Assembly (NCBI GenBank): GCA_000495415.1
Contig: AWGX01000300.1
Location: 1 to 12,301 of the forward strand
Direction of reading: 5' to 3'
Source of the DNA: Smithella sp. ME-1
Lineage (GTDB): Bacteria > Desulfobacterota > Syntrophia > Syntrophales > Smithellaceae
Length of the DNA stretch: 12,301 nucleotides
Positions within the stretch are counted from its first letter, which is position 1. Each line of letters starts with the position of its first letter. A program made the translations under genes and the position numbers. Positions 1 through 6,818 of this stretch are shown here, piece by piece. The notes beneath the pieces are model-generated. The model was not told the DNA's origin, ran no database searches, and saw nothing but the letters and a program-made list of their open reading frames with translations.

Positions 1-600
1 CTGCTCCACAATTTCCCGTTCTGTGATTCCCAAACCCTCGATTTCCTGTTCTACGGTTTCCTGATCTGCAACTTCCTGATCCCTGTTTAATTCTTTCAAT
101 TCTCGTAAATTCGGCAAATCAAGAAGGTCTTTCAGATTGAAAACTTCCAGAAATCTTCTGGTCGTTCCGTAAATTATTGGTTTACCGGGCACGTCCTTAC
201 GTCCGACAATACGAATAAGTTTCTTCTCCATAAGACTTTTAAGAGGCGCGCCTACGTCTACTCCGCGAATGCTTTCAATTTCAGATTTAACAATTGGCTG
301 TTTATACGCGATGATTGCCAGCGTCTCCATAGCCTGCGGCGATAAAGACTGTGGCTTTGTACTTTTTAATTTTTTAATCCATTGGCCAAGCTCGGGGCTG
401 GTACGAAACTGAAAACCACCGGCAATTTCCTGCAAAAAAATACCGCCGTCCCTTTGATTATATTCCGATATAAGCTGATCGATAATTTCTTTAATTTCCT
501 TTTTTTCCATTTCCGGAAAAACAATACGAATTTTTTCAGGCGCTAAAGGTGTTTCGGAAGCGAAAATCATTGCTTCAATTATTGCTTTAACTTTTTCCAT
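1..600 (-). CDS. scpB: Segregation and condensation protein ScpB (3' end missing)
   Basis: ScpB is the winged-helix kleisin partner that binds ScpA and SMC to form the bacterial condensin complex, acting in the cytoplasm on the chromosome. Exactly 200 codons are visible with no stop; the gene leaves the window at its C-terminal end. The start opens MEKVKAIIEAMIFAS, the first ScpB helix. Residues 85-102 (SLSPQAMETLAIIAYKQP) and 138-147 (PGKPIIYGTT) are typical of the family's second winged-helix domain. After about residue 165 comes an acidic, Glu/Gln-rich tail containing three five-residue repeats. The ATG shares its A with the scpA stop codon (TAATG), and GGAG at 606-609 lies 5 bases upstream inside scpA, so translation is probably coupled. 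Family assignment is firm; the true tail length is unknown. Confidence 0.95.
   Translation of the reverse strand, partial: MEKVKAIIEAMIFASETPLAPEKIRIVFPEMEKKEIKEIIDQLISEYNQRDGGIFLQEIAGGFQFRTSPELGQWIKKLKSTKPQSLSPQAMETLAIIAYKQPIVKSEIESIRGVDVGAPLKSLMEKKLIRIVGRKDVPGKPIIYGTTRRFLEVFNLKDLLDLPNLRELKELNRDQEVADQETVEQEIEGLGITEREIVEQ
37..81 (-). repeat. Three 15-bp units coding pentapeptide repeats in the ScpB tail
   Basis: Residues 174-188 of ScpB read DQEVA, DQETV, EQEIE. Each unit is encoded by an imperfect 15-base repeat whose plus-strand core is TTCCTG. The following residues (EREIV at 194-198) may be a more decayed unit. The repeat sits outside the conserved winged-helix domains, in an acidic and probably disordered tail. 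Confidence 0.6.
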
Positions 601-1343
601 TATGACTCCACGGCCGGAAATATCCGGATAACTCCAAGGACTGAAGTTTGGTAAGCTTTAATCATTCTTAGCTTAATTAATTCCAGTATAGCCAAAAAAG
701 TATAGATGACTCGTCGGCGATCTCTTTTCCCTTTGAGCAAATCTTCGAAAGTCGAGCTTTTGTTTATGGATAACTGATCCATTACTTCATTGATTATATC
801 AGTAAGAGACAGTTTTTCCAAATCAATTTCCAGAAGTTCCTTCTTATCCAATTGTGAAATAACACGTTGAAAAGCCTCTATAAGCTCAAATACACTTACT
901 TCTGTAAGTTCTTCTTCGTTCACAGGTATTTTTTCGAGTTCCTCCGGCAGAAACGCCGCCCTCGTAAACACATCTCTTTCCAAAAGCGGTCTCTCTTTCA
1001 GGCTTAAGGCAGCTTCTTTAAATCTCTGATGTTCAAGAAGCTGCCTTACCAGCTCGGCGCGGGGATCTTCCTCTTCTTCCTCTTCCGGTTCATCAGGCGG
1101 AGGCAAAAGCATTTTGGATTTTATATGAATAAGAGTTGACGCCATAACCAGATATTCTCCGGCCATATCGAGGTTAAGCTCTTTAATAATTTTAAGATAT
1201 TGAAGATACTGTTCGGTAATCAGAGCTATCGGAATATTATAGATGTCGATTTCATTCTTCTTTATCAAAAAGAGAAGCAGATCCAGCGGACCTTCGAAGA
1301 TATCCAGCTTAAAAGCATAATTTAGCGTTTGTTCGTTATCCAT
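600..1343 (-). CDS. scpA: Segregation and condensation protein ScpA (kleisin)
   Basis: ScpA is the kleisin subunit that bridges the SMC heads and binds ScpB, closing the condensin ring that compacts and separates chromosomes. The N-terminal FEGPLDLLLFLIKK (about residues 17-30) is the family hallmark, and the C-terminal segment FEDLLKGKRDRRRVIYTFLA (about residues 202-221) resembles the kleisin winged helix that contacts the SMC head. The central linker is strongly acidic, with a run of glutamates near residue 90, as is common in this family. At 247 residues it has normal length. It follows trpS by 34 bases and overlaps scpB by one base. No convincing ribosome-binding site precedes its ATG, so it may depend on translation from trpS; the start is chosen because it leaves the expected short leader before FEGPLDLLL. 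Confidence 0.95.
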   Translation of the reverse strand: MDNEQTLNYAFKLDIFEGPLDLLLFLIKKNEIDIYNIPIALITEQYLQYLKIIKELNLDMAGEYLVMASTLIHIKSKMLLPPPDEPEEEEEEDPRAELVRQLLEHQRFKEAALSLKERPLLERDVFTRAAFLPEELEKIPVNEEELTEVSVFELIEAFQRVISQLDKKELLEIDLEKLSLTDIINEVMDQLSINKSSTFEDLLKGKRDRRRVIYTFLAILELIKLRMIKAYQTSVLGVIRIFPAVES

Positions 1344-1377
1344 ACTTTATAAGGGTATAACTTTACAGATATGGCGA

Positions 1378-2367
1378 CTATATATTAACTGCGGCACGCA
1401 CTTCACTCATCGTCTGCTGTGCTATTCTTCTCGCTTTTTTGTTTCCTTCTTCTATAATCGAATTAATTTCATCCATATGACTTGTAAAGTAATCCATACG
1501 TTCATGAACAGGATGAAGTTCTTCGGCAACCCGCTTGGCCAGCATTTTTTTACAATCAGTACACCCTATTTCGGCCTTGCGACATTCTAAATCAATCTCT
1601 TTAACTTTTTCCGCTGGAGAATATAATCCGTGAAAAGCGAATACATTACATATTTCAGGATTTCCGGAATCACTCTTTCTCATCCGCTGGGGATCAGTGA
1701 ACATGGAACTGATTTTTTGCTGTAGAATTTTCCCGCGGTCACTTATATAAATGGAATTATCATAAGACTTGCTCATTTTTCTTCTGTCAATTCCCAGCAG
1801 TTTTGGCACGCTGGTTAAAAGAGGCTCCGGAACAGGGAATATTTCTTTATAAAGAAAATTAAAACGGCGCGCTATTTCTCTGGTCAGTTCAACATGAGGA
1901 AGCTGATCAATACCTACCGGCACGCCATGCGCTTTATACATGATAATATCGGCGGCCTGCAGCACGGGATAGCCCAGAAAACCGAAAGTGGATAAATCCT
2001 TGTTGGAAAGTTCCGATTTCATTTCTTTGTAAGTTGGATTTCTTTCCAGCCAGGCCAGTGGAGTAATCATCGAAAGCAGCAAAAATAATTCGGCATGTTC
2101 TTTAACAGCCGATTGGACAAAAAGCGTGCTCTTTTGGGGGTCCAGACCGGCACTGACCCAGTCTATTACCATATTGACTATATTATCCCTGATGCCTTCA
2201 GTGGAACTGTATTCACTGGTAATCGCATGCCAATCGGCAACAAAATAAAAACAATCATATTTGCCGCTTTCCTGCAATTCAATCCAATTTTGCAAAGCTC
2301 CATGCAGGTTGCCCAGATGCAGCTTCCCTGTTGGTCTCATTCCACTGAGAATTCTTTTAAGTGCCAA
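1378..2367 (-). CDS. trpS: Tryptophanyl-tRNA synthetase
   Basis: This class I aminoacyl-tRNA synthetase charges tRNA-Trp with tryptophan using ATP, in the cytoplasm. The HIGH-type motif is seen in PTGKLHLGN (residues 12-20), the GxDQ segment VGIDQLPHVELTREIARRFN at 151-170, and the KMSKS loop as RRKMSKSYDNS at 195-205, so the active-site motifs are all present. At 329 residues it matches bacterial TrpS. The C-terminal part has a CxxC pair (GCTDCKK), which I recall from other deltaproteobacterial TrpS proteins. The start is TTG, fixed by a strong Shine-Dalgarno sequence. The gene lies 106 bases downstream of hup and 34 bases upstream of scpA, all on one strand. No T-box or tryptophan leader peptide was seen; a 13-bp hairpin lies in the upstream gap. 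Confidence 0.96.
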   Translation of the reverse strand: MALKRILSGMRPTGKLHLGNLHGALQNWIELQESGKYDCFYFVADWHAITSEYSSTEGIRDNIVNMVIDWVSAGLDPQKSTLFVQSAVKEHAELFLLLSMITPLAWLERNPTYKEMKSELSNKDLSTFGFLGYPVLQAADIIMYKAHGVPVGIDQLPHVELTREIARRFNFLYKEIFPVPEPLLTSVPKLLGIDRRKMSKSYDNSIYISDRGKILQQKISSMFTDPQRMRKSDSGNPEICNVFAFHGLYSPAEKVKEIDLECRKAEIGCTDCKKMLAKRVAEELHPVHERMDYFTSHMDEINSIIEEGNKKARRIAQQTMSEVRAAVNI

Positions 2368-2375
2368 AACAAAAA

Positions 2376-2383
2376 CTCCTTCT
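2376..2383 (-). promoter_or_regulatory. Ribosome-binding site that fixes the TTG start of trpS
   Basis: On the minus strand this reads AGAAGGAG, an excellent Shine-Dalgarno match, 8 bases before the TTG at 2367-2365. The first codons from that TTG give MALKRILSGMRPTGKLHLGN, the expected TrpS N terminus. No ATG or GTG competes at this spacing. Confidence 0.85.
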
Positions 2384-2407
2384 AAATTATTTTTTCAGGG
2401 TAAATGC

Positions 2408-2451
2408 ACTAAGGCCTCCGGATATTATGCTGAAAATGCGGAGGCCTTAGT
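2408..2451 (-). terminator. 13-bp inverted repeat between hup and trpS (possible terminator or attenuator)
   Basis: The arms ACTAAGGCCTCCG (2408-2420) and CGGAGGCCTTAGT (2439-2451) are perfectly complementary and enclose an 18-base loop. It starts 22 bases after the hup stop codon and lies upstream of the trpS ribosome-binding site. A stem this stable between co-oriented genes suggests termination after hup or partial attenuation into trpS. Against a classic rho-independent terminator, there is no U-tract on either side, and the loop is long. Confidence 0.5.
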
Positions 2452-2473
2452 TGTTCTATAACTGAATAGTTTA

Positions 2474-2746
2474 TTATTTTACTTTACTGGCCAGATCCTT
2501 GCCTGCTTTAAATTTTACAACTTTCTTCGCGGGAATCTTGATGGCTTTGCCGGTCTGGGGATTCCTGCCTTCTCTCGCCTTCCTCTTTACTACCGAGAAC
2601 GTTCCAAATCCTACAAGAACAAGTTTACCGCTCTTTTTGAGTTCTTTGGCAATTGATGTTTGAAATGCATCCAATGTTTTTGCCGCTTTGTCTTTGGTGA
2701 CACCTGCTGCTTTCGCCATAACCCCGACTAATTCTGCCTTCGTCAT
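2474..2746 (-). CDS. hup: HU-family DNA-binding protein
   Basis: HU is a small basic dimeric nucleoid protein that bends and compacts DNA with little sequence preference. The whole 90-residue protein fits the family: an N-terminal helical dimerisation part (MTKAELVGVMAKAAGVTKDK), then VGFGTFSVVKRKAREGRNPQ (about residues 45-64), the PQTGKAIKIPAKK arm, and a C-terminal KFKAGKDL. The RNP at the tip of the beta arm (residues 61-63) is the conserved DNA-intercalating proline region. A ribosome-binding site AGGGGG (2757-2762) precedes the ATG by 10 bases. It is the first gene of the leftward block. HU and IHF subunits share this fold; the sequence looks like homodimeric HU rather than IHF, though which hup paralogue cannot be told. 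Confidence 0.96.
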   Translation of the reverse strand: MTKAELVGVMAKAAGVTKDKAAKTLDAFQTSIAKELKKSGKLVLVGFGTFSVVKRKAREGRNPQTGKAIKIPAKKVVKFKAGKDLASKVK

Positions 2747-3179
2747 TTTCTAAAATCCCCCTTTCATAAAATCAATTTGCTGTTTTTTTATTATGAACCG
2801 TTTTTACGGCCATCTCCGAAGCTTCGAATATTAAATTCAGCAAAAAACATTTATCAATTTCATCAGATAAAAACAAGCTCGCTTTGACTTGAATCCCAAA
2901 GCAAGGTTAAATCATCCTGTTCAATCCCGCTTATTTACTCATCTGGATAAGTATCAGGTCTCTAAAATTAGCGCTACCACTAACATAACTAAAATTAACA
3001 ATCAAGGAAAAAATGCTTTTTTTCTTAATAATTTTCCTGTTTTTTTTGAAATTTTCTCCTGTCAACGTTTTGGGTCTTGTTCAACTGATTACCTCCCCCA
3101 TTAAGGCAATAAAAATATCACCAGAAAAACATACTGAACACAAAGTAAAAAGTGCTCTCCTTTACAAAAAAGACCCTTT
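2747..3179. other. AT-rich divergent intergenic region, no gene seen
   Basis: This 433-base stretch separates hup (leftward) from the prenyltransferase gene (rightward). It holds the hup ribosome-binding site and candidate promoter, a 10-bp palindrome at 2817-2826, a small stem GCTTTG/CAAAGC near 2881-2902, and long T-runs around 3018-3050. A short open frame can be drawn on the plus strand at 2889-3104, but it starts with TTG, lacks a ribosome-binding site and has no recognisable protein character. No tRNA or known riboswitch was recognised. A promoter for the plus-strand genes should lie here but is not obvious. Confidence 0.6.
2828..2857 (-). promoter_or_regulatory. Candidate sigma-70-type promoter for hup
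   Basis: On the minus strand TTGATA (2857-2852) is followed after 18 bases by TAATAT (2833-2828); an alternative -10, TTTAAT (2835-2830), gives a 16-base spacer. The predicted start would fall near 2821, inside a perfect 10-bp palindrome CGAAGCTTCG (2817-2826), giving a leader of roughly 75 bases before the HU start. This rests on pattern matching in AT-rich DNA only. Confidence 0.35.
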
Positions 3180-3215
3180 ATGTTATTAAGCCGTCGCAAT
3201 GATTTCAGGCACTTT

Positions 3216-4136
3216 ATGCAAATATCCATTATAGAAAAAACAAAAAACTGGCTTGCCCTTTCCAGACCGCCTTTTCACACAGTTGGTATTCTTCCTTTTA
3301 TACTGGGAACAATGCTGGCATACAAAATCACTCTCACCTTCAGCATGGTGATTTTTCTGCTCGGAGTTACAGCGGTTATTCTGATTATGCTGTCAACCTA
3401 TCATTTGGGAGAATATTTTGATTATAAGGAAGATGAAATATCCCAGCGCCTGTATAAAAGTAATTTTGCCGGCGGTTCAGGCGTTATTCCGGCCGGAACC
3501 ATGCCCCGTTCCGTGGCGCTGTGGACCGGTCTTATTTCCTTTCTTCTTGCCGGTGCCATTGGTGTTATTCTGCAATTTGTTTTAAATACAGGCCCCTGTA
3601 CGTTACTTTTAGGCTGTCTGGGAGCTTTCCCCGGCTTTTTCTATTCCACAAAACCGGTCAGACTGGTGCAACGGGGAGTTGGAGAAGTTTTTATCGGCTT
3701 CTGTTACGGCTGGCTTCCCGTAGCTTCAGCTTACTACATACAGACAGGTACTATCCATCCCGTTATTCACTGGATGGCAATTCCCATAGGCCTGACAATT
3801 TTTAATGTCATTTTTCTTAACGAGTACCCGGATTATGAAGCCGACAAAGCTACCGGCAAAAAAAATCTGTTGAATCGCATGGGCAAAGAAAAAGGTATAT
3901 TTCTGTACATAGGCCTTTCTTTACTGGCTTCGGCAGCTGTGCTTGCTTCGCCTTTTTGGGGGATTCCTTTTAAGGTTGTTTATTTCTATCTGCCCGTATT
4001 AGCCATATCCCTGTTTATTGTTCTCATGATACTGCGCGGCAAGTACAAAGAAAAGAACATGCTGGAAAAATTATGCGGTTTAAACATAGCAGTCAATCTG
4101 GGAACATCTCTTGTTTATATTCTGGTTTACATTTAA
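3216..4136 (+). CDS. UbiA-family membrane prenyltransferase
   Basis: UbiA-family enzymes are multi-pass membrane proteins that transfer a prenyl chain from a polyprenyl diphosphate to an aromatic or related acceptor (for example MenA, UbiA, geranylgeranylglyceryl phosphate transferases). About eight or nine hydrophobic segments are visible. Two Asp-rich, Mg-diphosphate-binding motifs are present: GEYFDYKED, and NEYPDYEADKATGKKNL, which closely resembles the second motif of MenA-like enzymes. The segment STKPVRLVQRGVGE between them is also family-typical. The first motif departs from the usual NDxxDxxxD. The chosen ATG gives 306 residues starting MQISIIEKTKNW with a weak AGG 6 bases upstream; an in-frame ATG at 3180 would add 12 residues and has no visible ribosome-binding site. 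The radical SAM gene begins 10 bases after its stop. The acceptor cannot be named; MenA-like naphthoate prenylation is one possibility. Confidence 0.88.
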   Translation: MQISIIEKTKNWLALSRPPFHTVGILPFILGTMLAYKITLTFSMVIFLLGVTAVILIMLSTYHLGEYFDYKEDEISQRLYKSNFAGGSGVIPAGTMPRSVALWTGLISFLLAGAIGVILQFVLNTGPCTLLLGCLGAFPGFFYSTKPVRLVQRGVGEVFIGFCYGWLPVASAYYIQTGTIHPVIHWMAIPIGLTIFNVIFLNEYPDYEADKATGKKNLLNRMGKEKGIFLYIGLSLLASAAVLASPFWGIPFKVVYFYLPVLAISLFIVLMILRGKYKEKNMLEKLCGLNIAVNLGTSLVYILVYI

Positions 4137-4146
4137 GACGCAAGTT

Positions 4147-5361
4147 ATGAAAACTAAAAACAAAGTCAAAGCATTTTACAATCCCCCTTCTCTGCTGTTC
4201 AAGCAGTTAGGCAGCGCAATGCTTATGGGATATCTAAACCGCTGGCAGAATTTCCCCGGCTGGGTATTAAAATACGGCTTTCGATCCATTCCTGTAGCCA
4301 ATGGCTCCTGGGGTATGGGTTGCATAGGATATCCGGGACACCCGGTTTGGGAAGTAACCAGCGCATGCAATCTAAAGTGCATTCATTGCCACGCCGTGAG
4401 CGGTAATGCCGATCCTGACGAACTTACCACTGATGAAGGCAAAAGACTAATCGACATGATTGCTTCTGTCAGTGAATTCCGTACCCTTATTTATACAGGC
4501 GGAGAACCTCTGGTCAGGCCGGATATTTTTACCCTGCTCAAACATTCTCAACAGGCGGGACTGGCCAATATCATCGCCACCAACGGTACATTAATTGATG
4601 AAGAAATGGCCTTTAAATTGAAAGATCACGGAGTAGTTTGCAATGCCATCAGTATTGACGCAGCAAACCCTGATGTTCACGATATGGTCCGTAACAAACC
4701 AGGCTCATTTGAACTGGCGCTTCGTGCCATTGAGGCTACTAAAAAGGCGGGTATTCTTTTACAAATAAACACAACAGCAATGGAGTATAACGTGCAGTAT
4801 TTGCCGGAGCTTATGGATTTCGTTGATAACTGCGGTGCCGGAATCATGCTGATGTACCAGCTTGTCGCTGTAGGCCGCGGAGAAAAGATTGAAACGGCCA
4901 CATTAAAGAAAGCTGCCAATCAATATCTGAGTGAACTGATTGCCCTCAAACAAAAAACTGCTCATACAATAATCGAACCGGTAGCCGGACCTCAATACTG
5001 GCCGCATCTGCTGGAGAAAAACGGTATTCGCGACGGCCTCATGCTGAAACTTGCCGGCAAGGTTTTCCATGGCTGCGCGGCGGGTCGGGGCTTTGTCTAT
5101 GTGAAAGCTAATGGCGATGTCTGGCCTTGTCCGTTTGTGGAAGTAAGCGCCGGTAACGTTAAGAAAACGGATTTCAAGGATATTTACTACGAATCTGATG
5201 TTTTCCAAAATTTACGCAATAGGGAAAAACTCTTAAAAGGTGTTTGCGGTGAATGCAACTATAAAACGGTATGCGGCGGCTGCCGCGGAAGAGCTCTGGC
5301 CTACAGCGGAGATTACCTGGCGGAAGACCCTCGATGTTTCTTACGTGAACGGAAGAAATAA
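4147..5361 (+). CDS. Radical SAM/SPASM protein, NirJ/AhbC/AhbD-like
   Basis: The 404-residue protein has the radical SAM cluster motif C74xxxC78xxC81 (CNLKCIHC), followed by TGGEPL at 117-122, so it should cleave S-adenosylmethionine to a 5'-deoxyadenosyl radical. The C-terminal SPASM region has cysteines at 310, 328, 367, 370, 376, 379 and 397, including GDVWPC and CGGCRGRALAYSGDY, enough for two auxiliary iron-sulfur clusters. The ending CGGCRGRA...DYLAEDPRC is reminiscent of the enzymes of heme d1 and alternative heme synthesis (NirJ, AhbC, AhbD), though peptide-modifying SPASM enzymes share the layout. About 70 residues precede the first cluster. The chosen ATG follows the prenyltransferase stop by 10 bases; an upstream in-frame ATG at 4111 would overlap that gene by 26 bases. 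No other heme gene is in the window, so the substrate is unknown. Family is firm; role is inferred. Confidence 0.9.
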   Translation: MKTKNKVKAFYNPPSLLFKQLGSAMLMGYLNRWQNFPGWVLKYGFRSIPVANGSWGMGCIGYPGHPVWEVTSACNLKCIHCHAVSGNADPDELTTDEGKRLIDMIASVSEFRTLIYTGGEPLVRPDIFTLLKHSQQAGLANIIATNGTLIDEEMAFKLKDHGVVCNAISIDAANPDVHDMVRNKPGSFELALRAIEATKKAGILLQINTTAMEYNVQYLPELMDFVDNCGAGIMLMYQLVAVGRGEKIETATLKKAANQYLSELIALKQKTAHTIIEPVAGPQYWPHLLEKNGIRDGLMLKLAGKVFHGCAAGRGFVYVKANGDVWPCPFVEVSAGNVKKTDFKDIYYESDVFQNLRNREKLLKGVCGECNYKTVCGGCRGRALAYSGDYLAEDPRCFLRERKK

Positions 5362-5452
5362 AATAGACCCGCGCGAACTTCTTCAAAAACAAGTAAGTTG
5401 TCATAAATTACAATTTGAATTAATTAAGGCTTGTCTTGTTATTTATTACACA

Positions 5453-5491
5453 TACTAAGTTTCAGTAAAGGGAATTAACAGAAACTTAGTA
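5453..5491. terminator. 11-bp inverted repeat between convergent genes (possible bidirectional terminator)
   Basis: The arms TACTAAGTTTC (5453-5463) and GAAACTTAGTA (5481-5491) are perfectly complementary around a 17-base loop. The outer sequence CATACT/AGTATG would extend the stem if a 3-base AGT duplication on the right arm bulged out. It lies in the 187-base gap where the radical SAM gene and the iron-sulfur gene converge, a usual place for a two-way terminator. Neither side carries a U-tract, so this is suggestive only. Confidence 0.45.
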
Positions 5492-5548
5492 GTATGGATT
5501 GTAACATACACTTCAATTTAAAACCTGAAGACAAAAAACACTAACACT

Positions 5549-6571
5549 TTAGCTTACAGGCCATGGTACCTCACCTAAGGCCATCCGGCACAGATCGGTA
5601 ATAAATATCTGTGGCAAACCGGCCTTTGAAGTCTCGCCGCGCATCACAGTATCGCACATAGGGCAGATCGTTATCATGGCCTCGGAACGTTTGTCCATCG
5701 CGTCCTTGATATTGTCGCCCTGGATGTTCATCGCGAGATCTCTGTTTACGAAGAGAGCCGGCCCGCCGCAGCACAGGGCATTCACGCCCTCATATTTTCT
5801 TGAAACGCGTTGCACTCCTATAAGCCCGAATATTTCATCAAGCCAGACATTCTGTTCCGGTAACCACCTGATGGCACAGTTCGGCTGATAGGCGACTTTT
5901 TTGTTCAACCTGATTATATCGATTCTATTGTTCATAAGATAATCACGCATGTATTCGAACAGGTGCATATACTTGAAGGGCACATCTATACCAAGCTCCC
6001 TGGCTTTGATATGCGCCAGAATATATCCTTCATTATGAATATAAACGATATCTTTGCCCAGTTCAGCAAATGCATCGATTACCTTTTGACCATATCTTTC
6101 CGCAAGGCTCGCGCCGCCCATATGGGCCATGCCGACTAAAGAAACATACTTTCTTCCGCGAACCACGGTCATGCCCTTAAACATCTTGCTTTCAAGCGTA
6201 CCGTCCGGAAACTGGGTGAACAGGAAGGAATCAAAGGAGAGGGCAGGCTTATCAGGCTCCCCTTCTATCAACTGGACGTCCTTGCTGCCGTGTTCAAATG
6301 TCTTTATCACTGCATCAATAAAAGGTTTAAAACTCACAGAGATCGGACTCCCGAACTTCTCCTGCATCTTGTAGATTAGGCTAGCTGGATCGGCGCCAGT
6401 CGGGCAGTATTGAAAGCATGCATTACAGGTAATGCACTTGTCCAATATATCAGCCGCTTTTCCCTCCATGAGAAGTTTTATTTCGCTGACGGCCTTGTCT
6501 TTATCGTAATTGACATAACGGCACTTTACCAGACAATCACCACAAAAATCACATTTTAAAGCATCCCACAT
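5549..6571 (-). CDS. Heterodisulfide-reductase-like (Fe-S) protein with CCG domain
   Basis: The 340-residue protein begins with two ferredoxin-type [4Fe-4S] motifs: cysteines 7, 10, 13, 17 and cysteines 46, 49, 52, 56, the last followed by PTGADP. The C-terminal half has one complete cysteine-rich CCG module: C232, C267-C268-GG, C303 and C306, spaced as in HdrB/HdrD, GlpC and LutA proteins, where it binds a noncubane cluster or contacts quinone or disulfide. The usual second CCG module seems absent; the middle region (about 140-210) keeps no cysteine. The protein is soluble by sequence and probably passes electrons between partners that are not encoded nearby. GGAGG (6579-6583) lies 7 bases before the ATG. 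It stands alone, convergent to the radical SAM gene and 247 bases from mltA. Its G+C content looks higher than its neighbours'. Exact reaction unknown. Confidence 0.88.
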   Translation of the reverse strand: MWDALKCDFCGDCLVKCRYVNYDKDKAVSEIKLLMEGKAADILDKCITCNACFQYCPTGADPASLIYKMQEKFGSPISVSFKPFIDAVIKTFEHGSKDVQLIEGEPDKPALSFDSFLFTQFPDGTLESKMFKGMTVVRGRKYVSLVGMAHMGGASLAERYGQKVIDAFAELGKDIVYIHNEGYILAHIKARELGIDVPFKYMHLFEYMRDYLMNNRIDIIRLNKKVAYQPNCAIRWLPEQNVWLDEIFGLIGVQRVSRKYEGVNALCCGGPALFVNRDLAMNIQGDNIKDAMDKRSEAMITICPMCDTVMRGETSKAGLPQIFITDLCRMALGEVPWPVS

Positions 6572-6818
6572 CTTTTAACCTCCATAAAAGTTGGTTGGAC
6601 AAAACCCTTAAAAGAAAAAGCGCCTCTTTTATCCCTTTCAGACCCGTATAAATTTACACAACGGTGTGCACATGAGTATGGTGAATATGCATACAAGCTT
6701 TTATCTGACCTGTCTTTTTTTTTACATAATTAACAATTACGATTTAAAAAGAAGTATGTTTGCCAAAATCATCGAATGCTTTTTACAGCAAGAAAGTTTT
6801 AAATAAACACATAAAATT

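Noticed and set aside
2368..2473. T-box or tryptophan-responsive leader before trpS
   Set aside because: No T-box sequence (AGGGTGG...CCGCG) and no short peptide with tandem Trp codons is present; only the inverted repeat is seen.
2900..2935. tRNA-like T-loop GTTCAATCC
   Set aside because: The bases flanking the loop do not form a T-stem, and no acceptor, D or anticodon arm can be drawn around it.
2889..3104. Short plus-strand open frame (71 codons) in the hup-prenyltransferase gap
   Set aside because: It begins with TTG, has no ribosome-binding site, and its predicted protein has no recognisable composition or motif; it crosses long T-runs typical of non-coding DNA here.
4903..5208. 101-codon minus-strand frame over the radical SAM gene
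   Set aside because: It lies opposite the SPASM region of a clearly real gene and shows no motif or ribosome-binding site.
6680..6745. Small palindromes (TGTGCACA and TAATT-AAC-AATTA) upstream of the iron-sulfur gene
   Set aside because: They are short enough to arise by chance in AT-rich intergenic DNA and are not positioned against a recognisable promoter.
6755..6775. Sigma-54-like TGGCA upstream of the iron-sulfur gene on the minus strand
   Set aside because: The -24 element TGGCA is present but the -12 element lacks the required GC at the right spacing (CTTC instead of TTGC).
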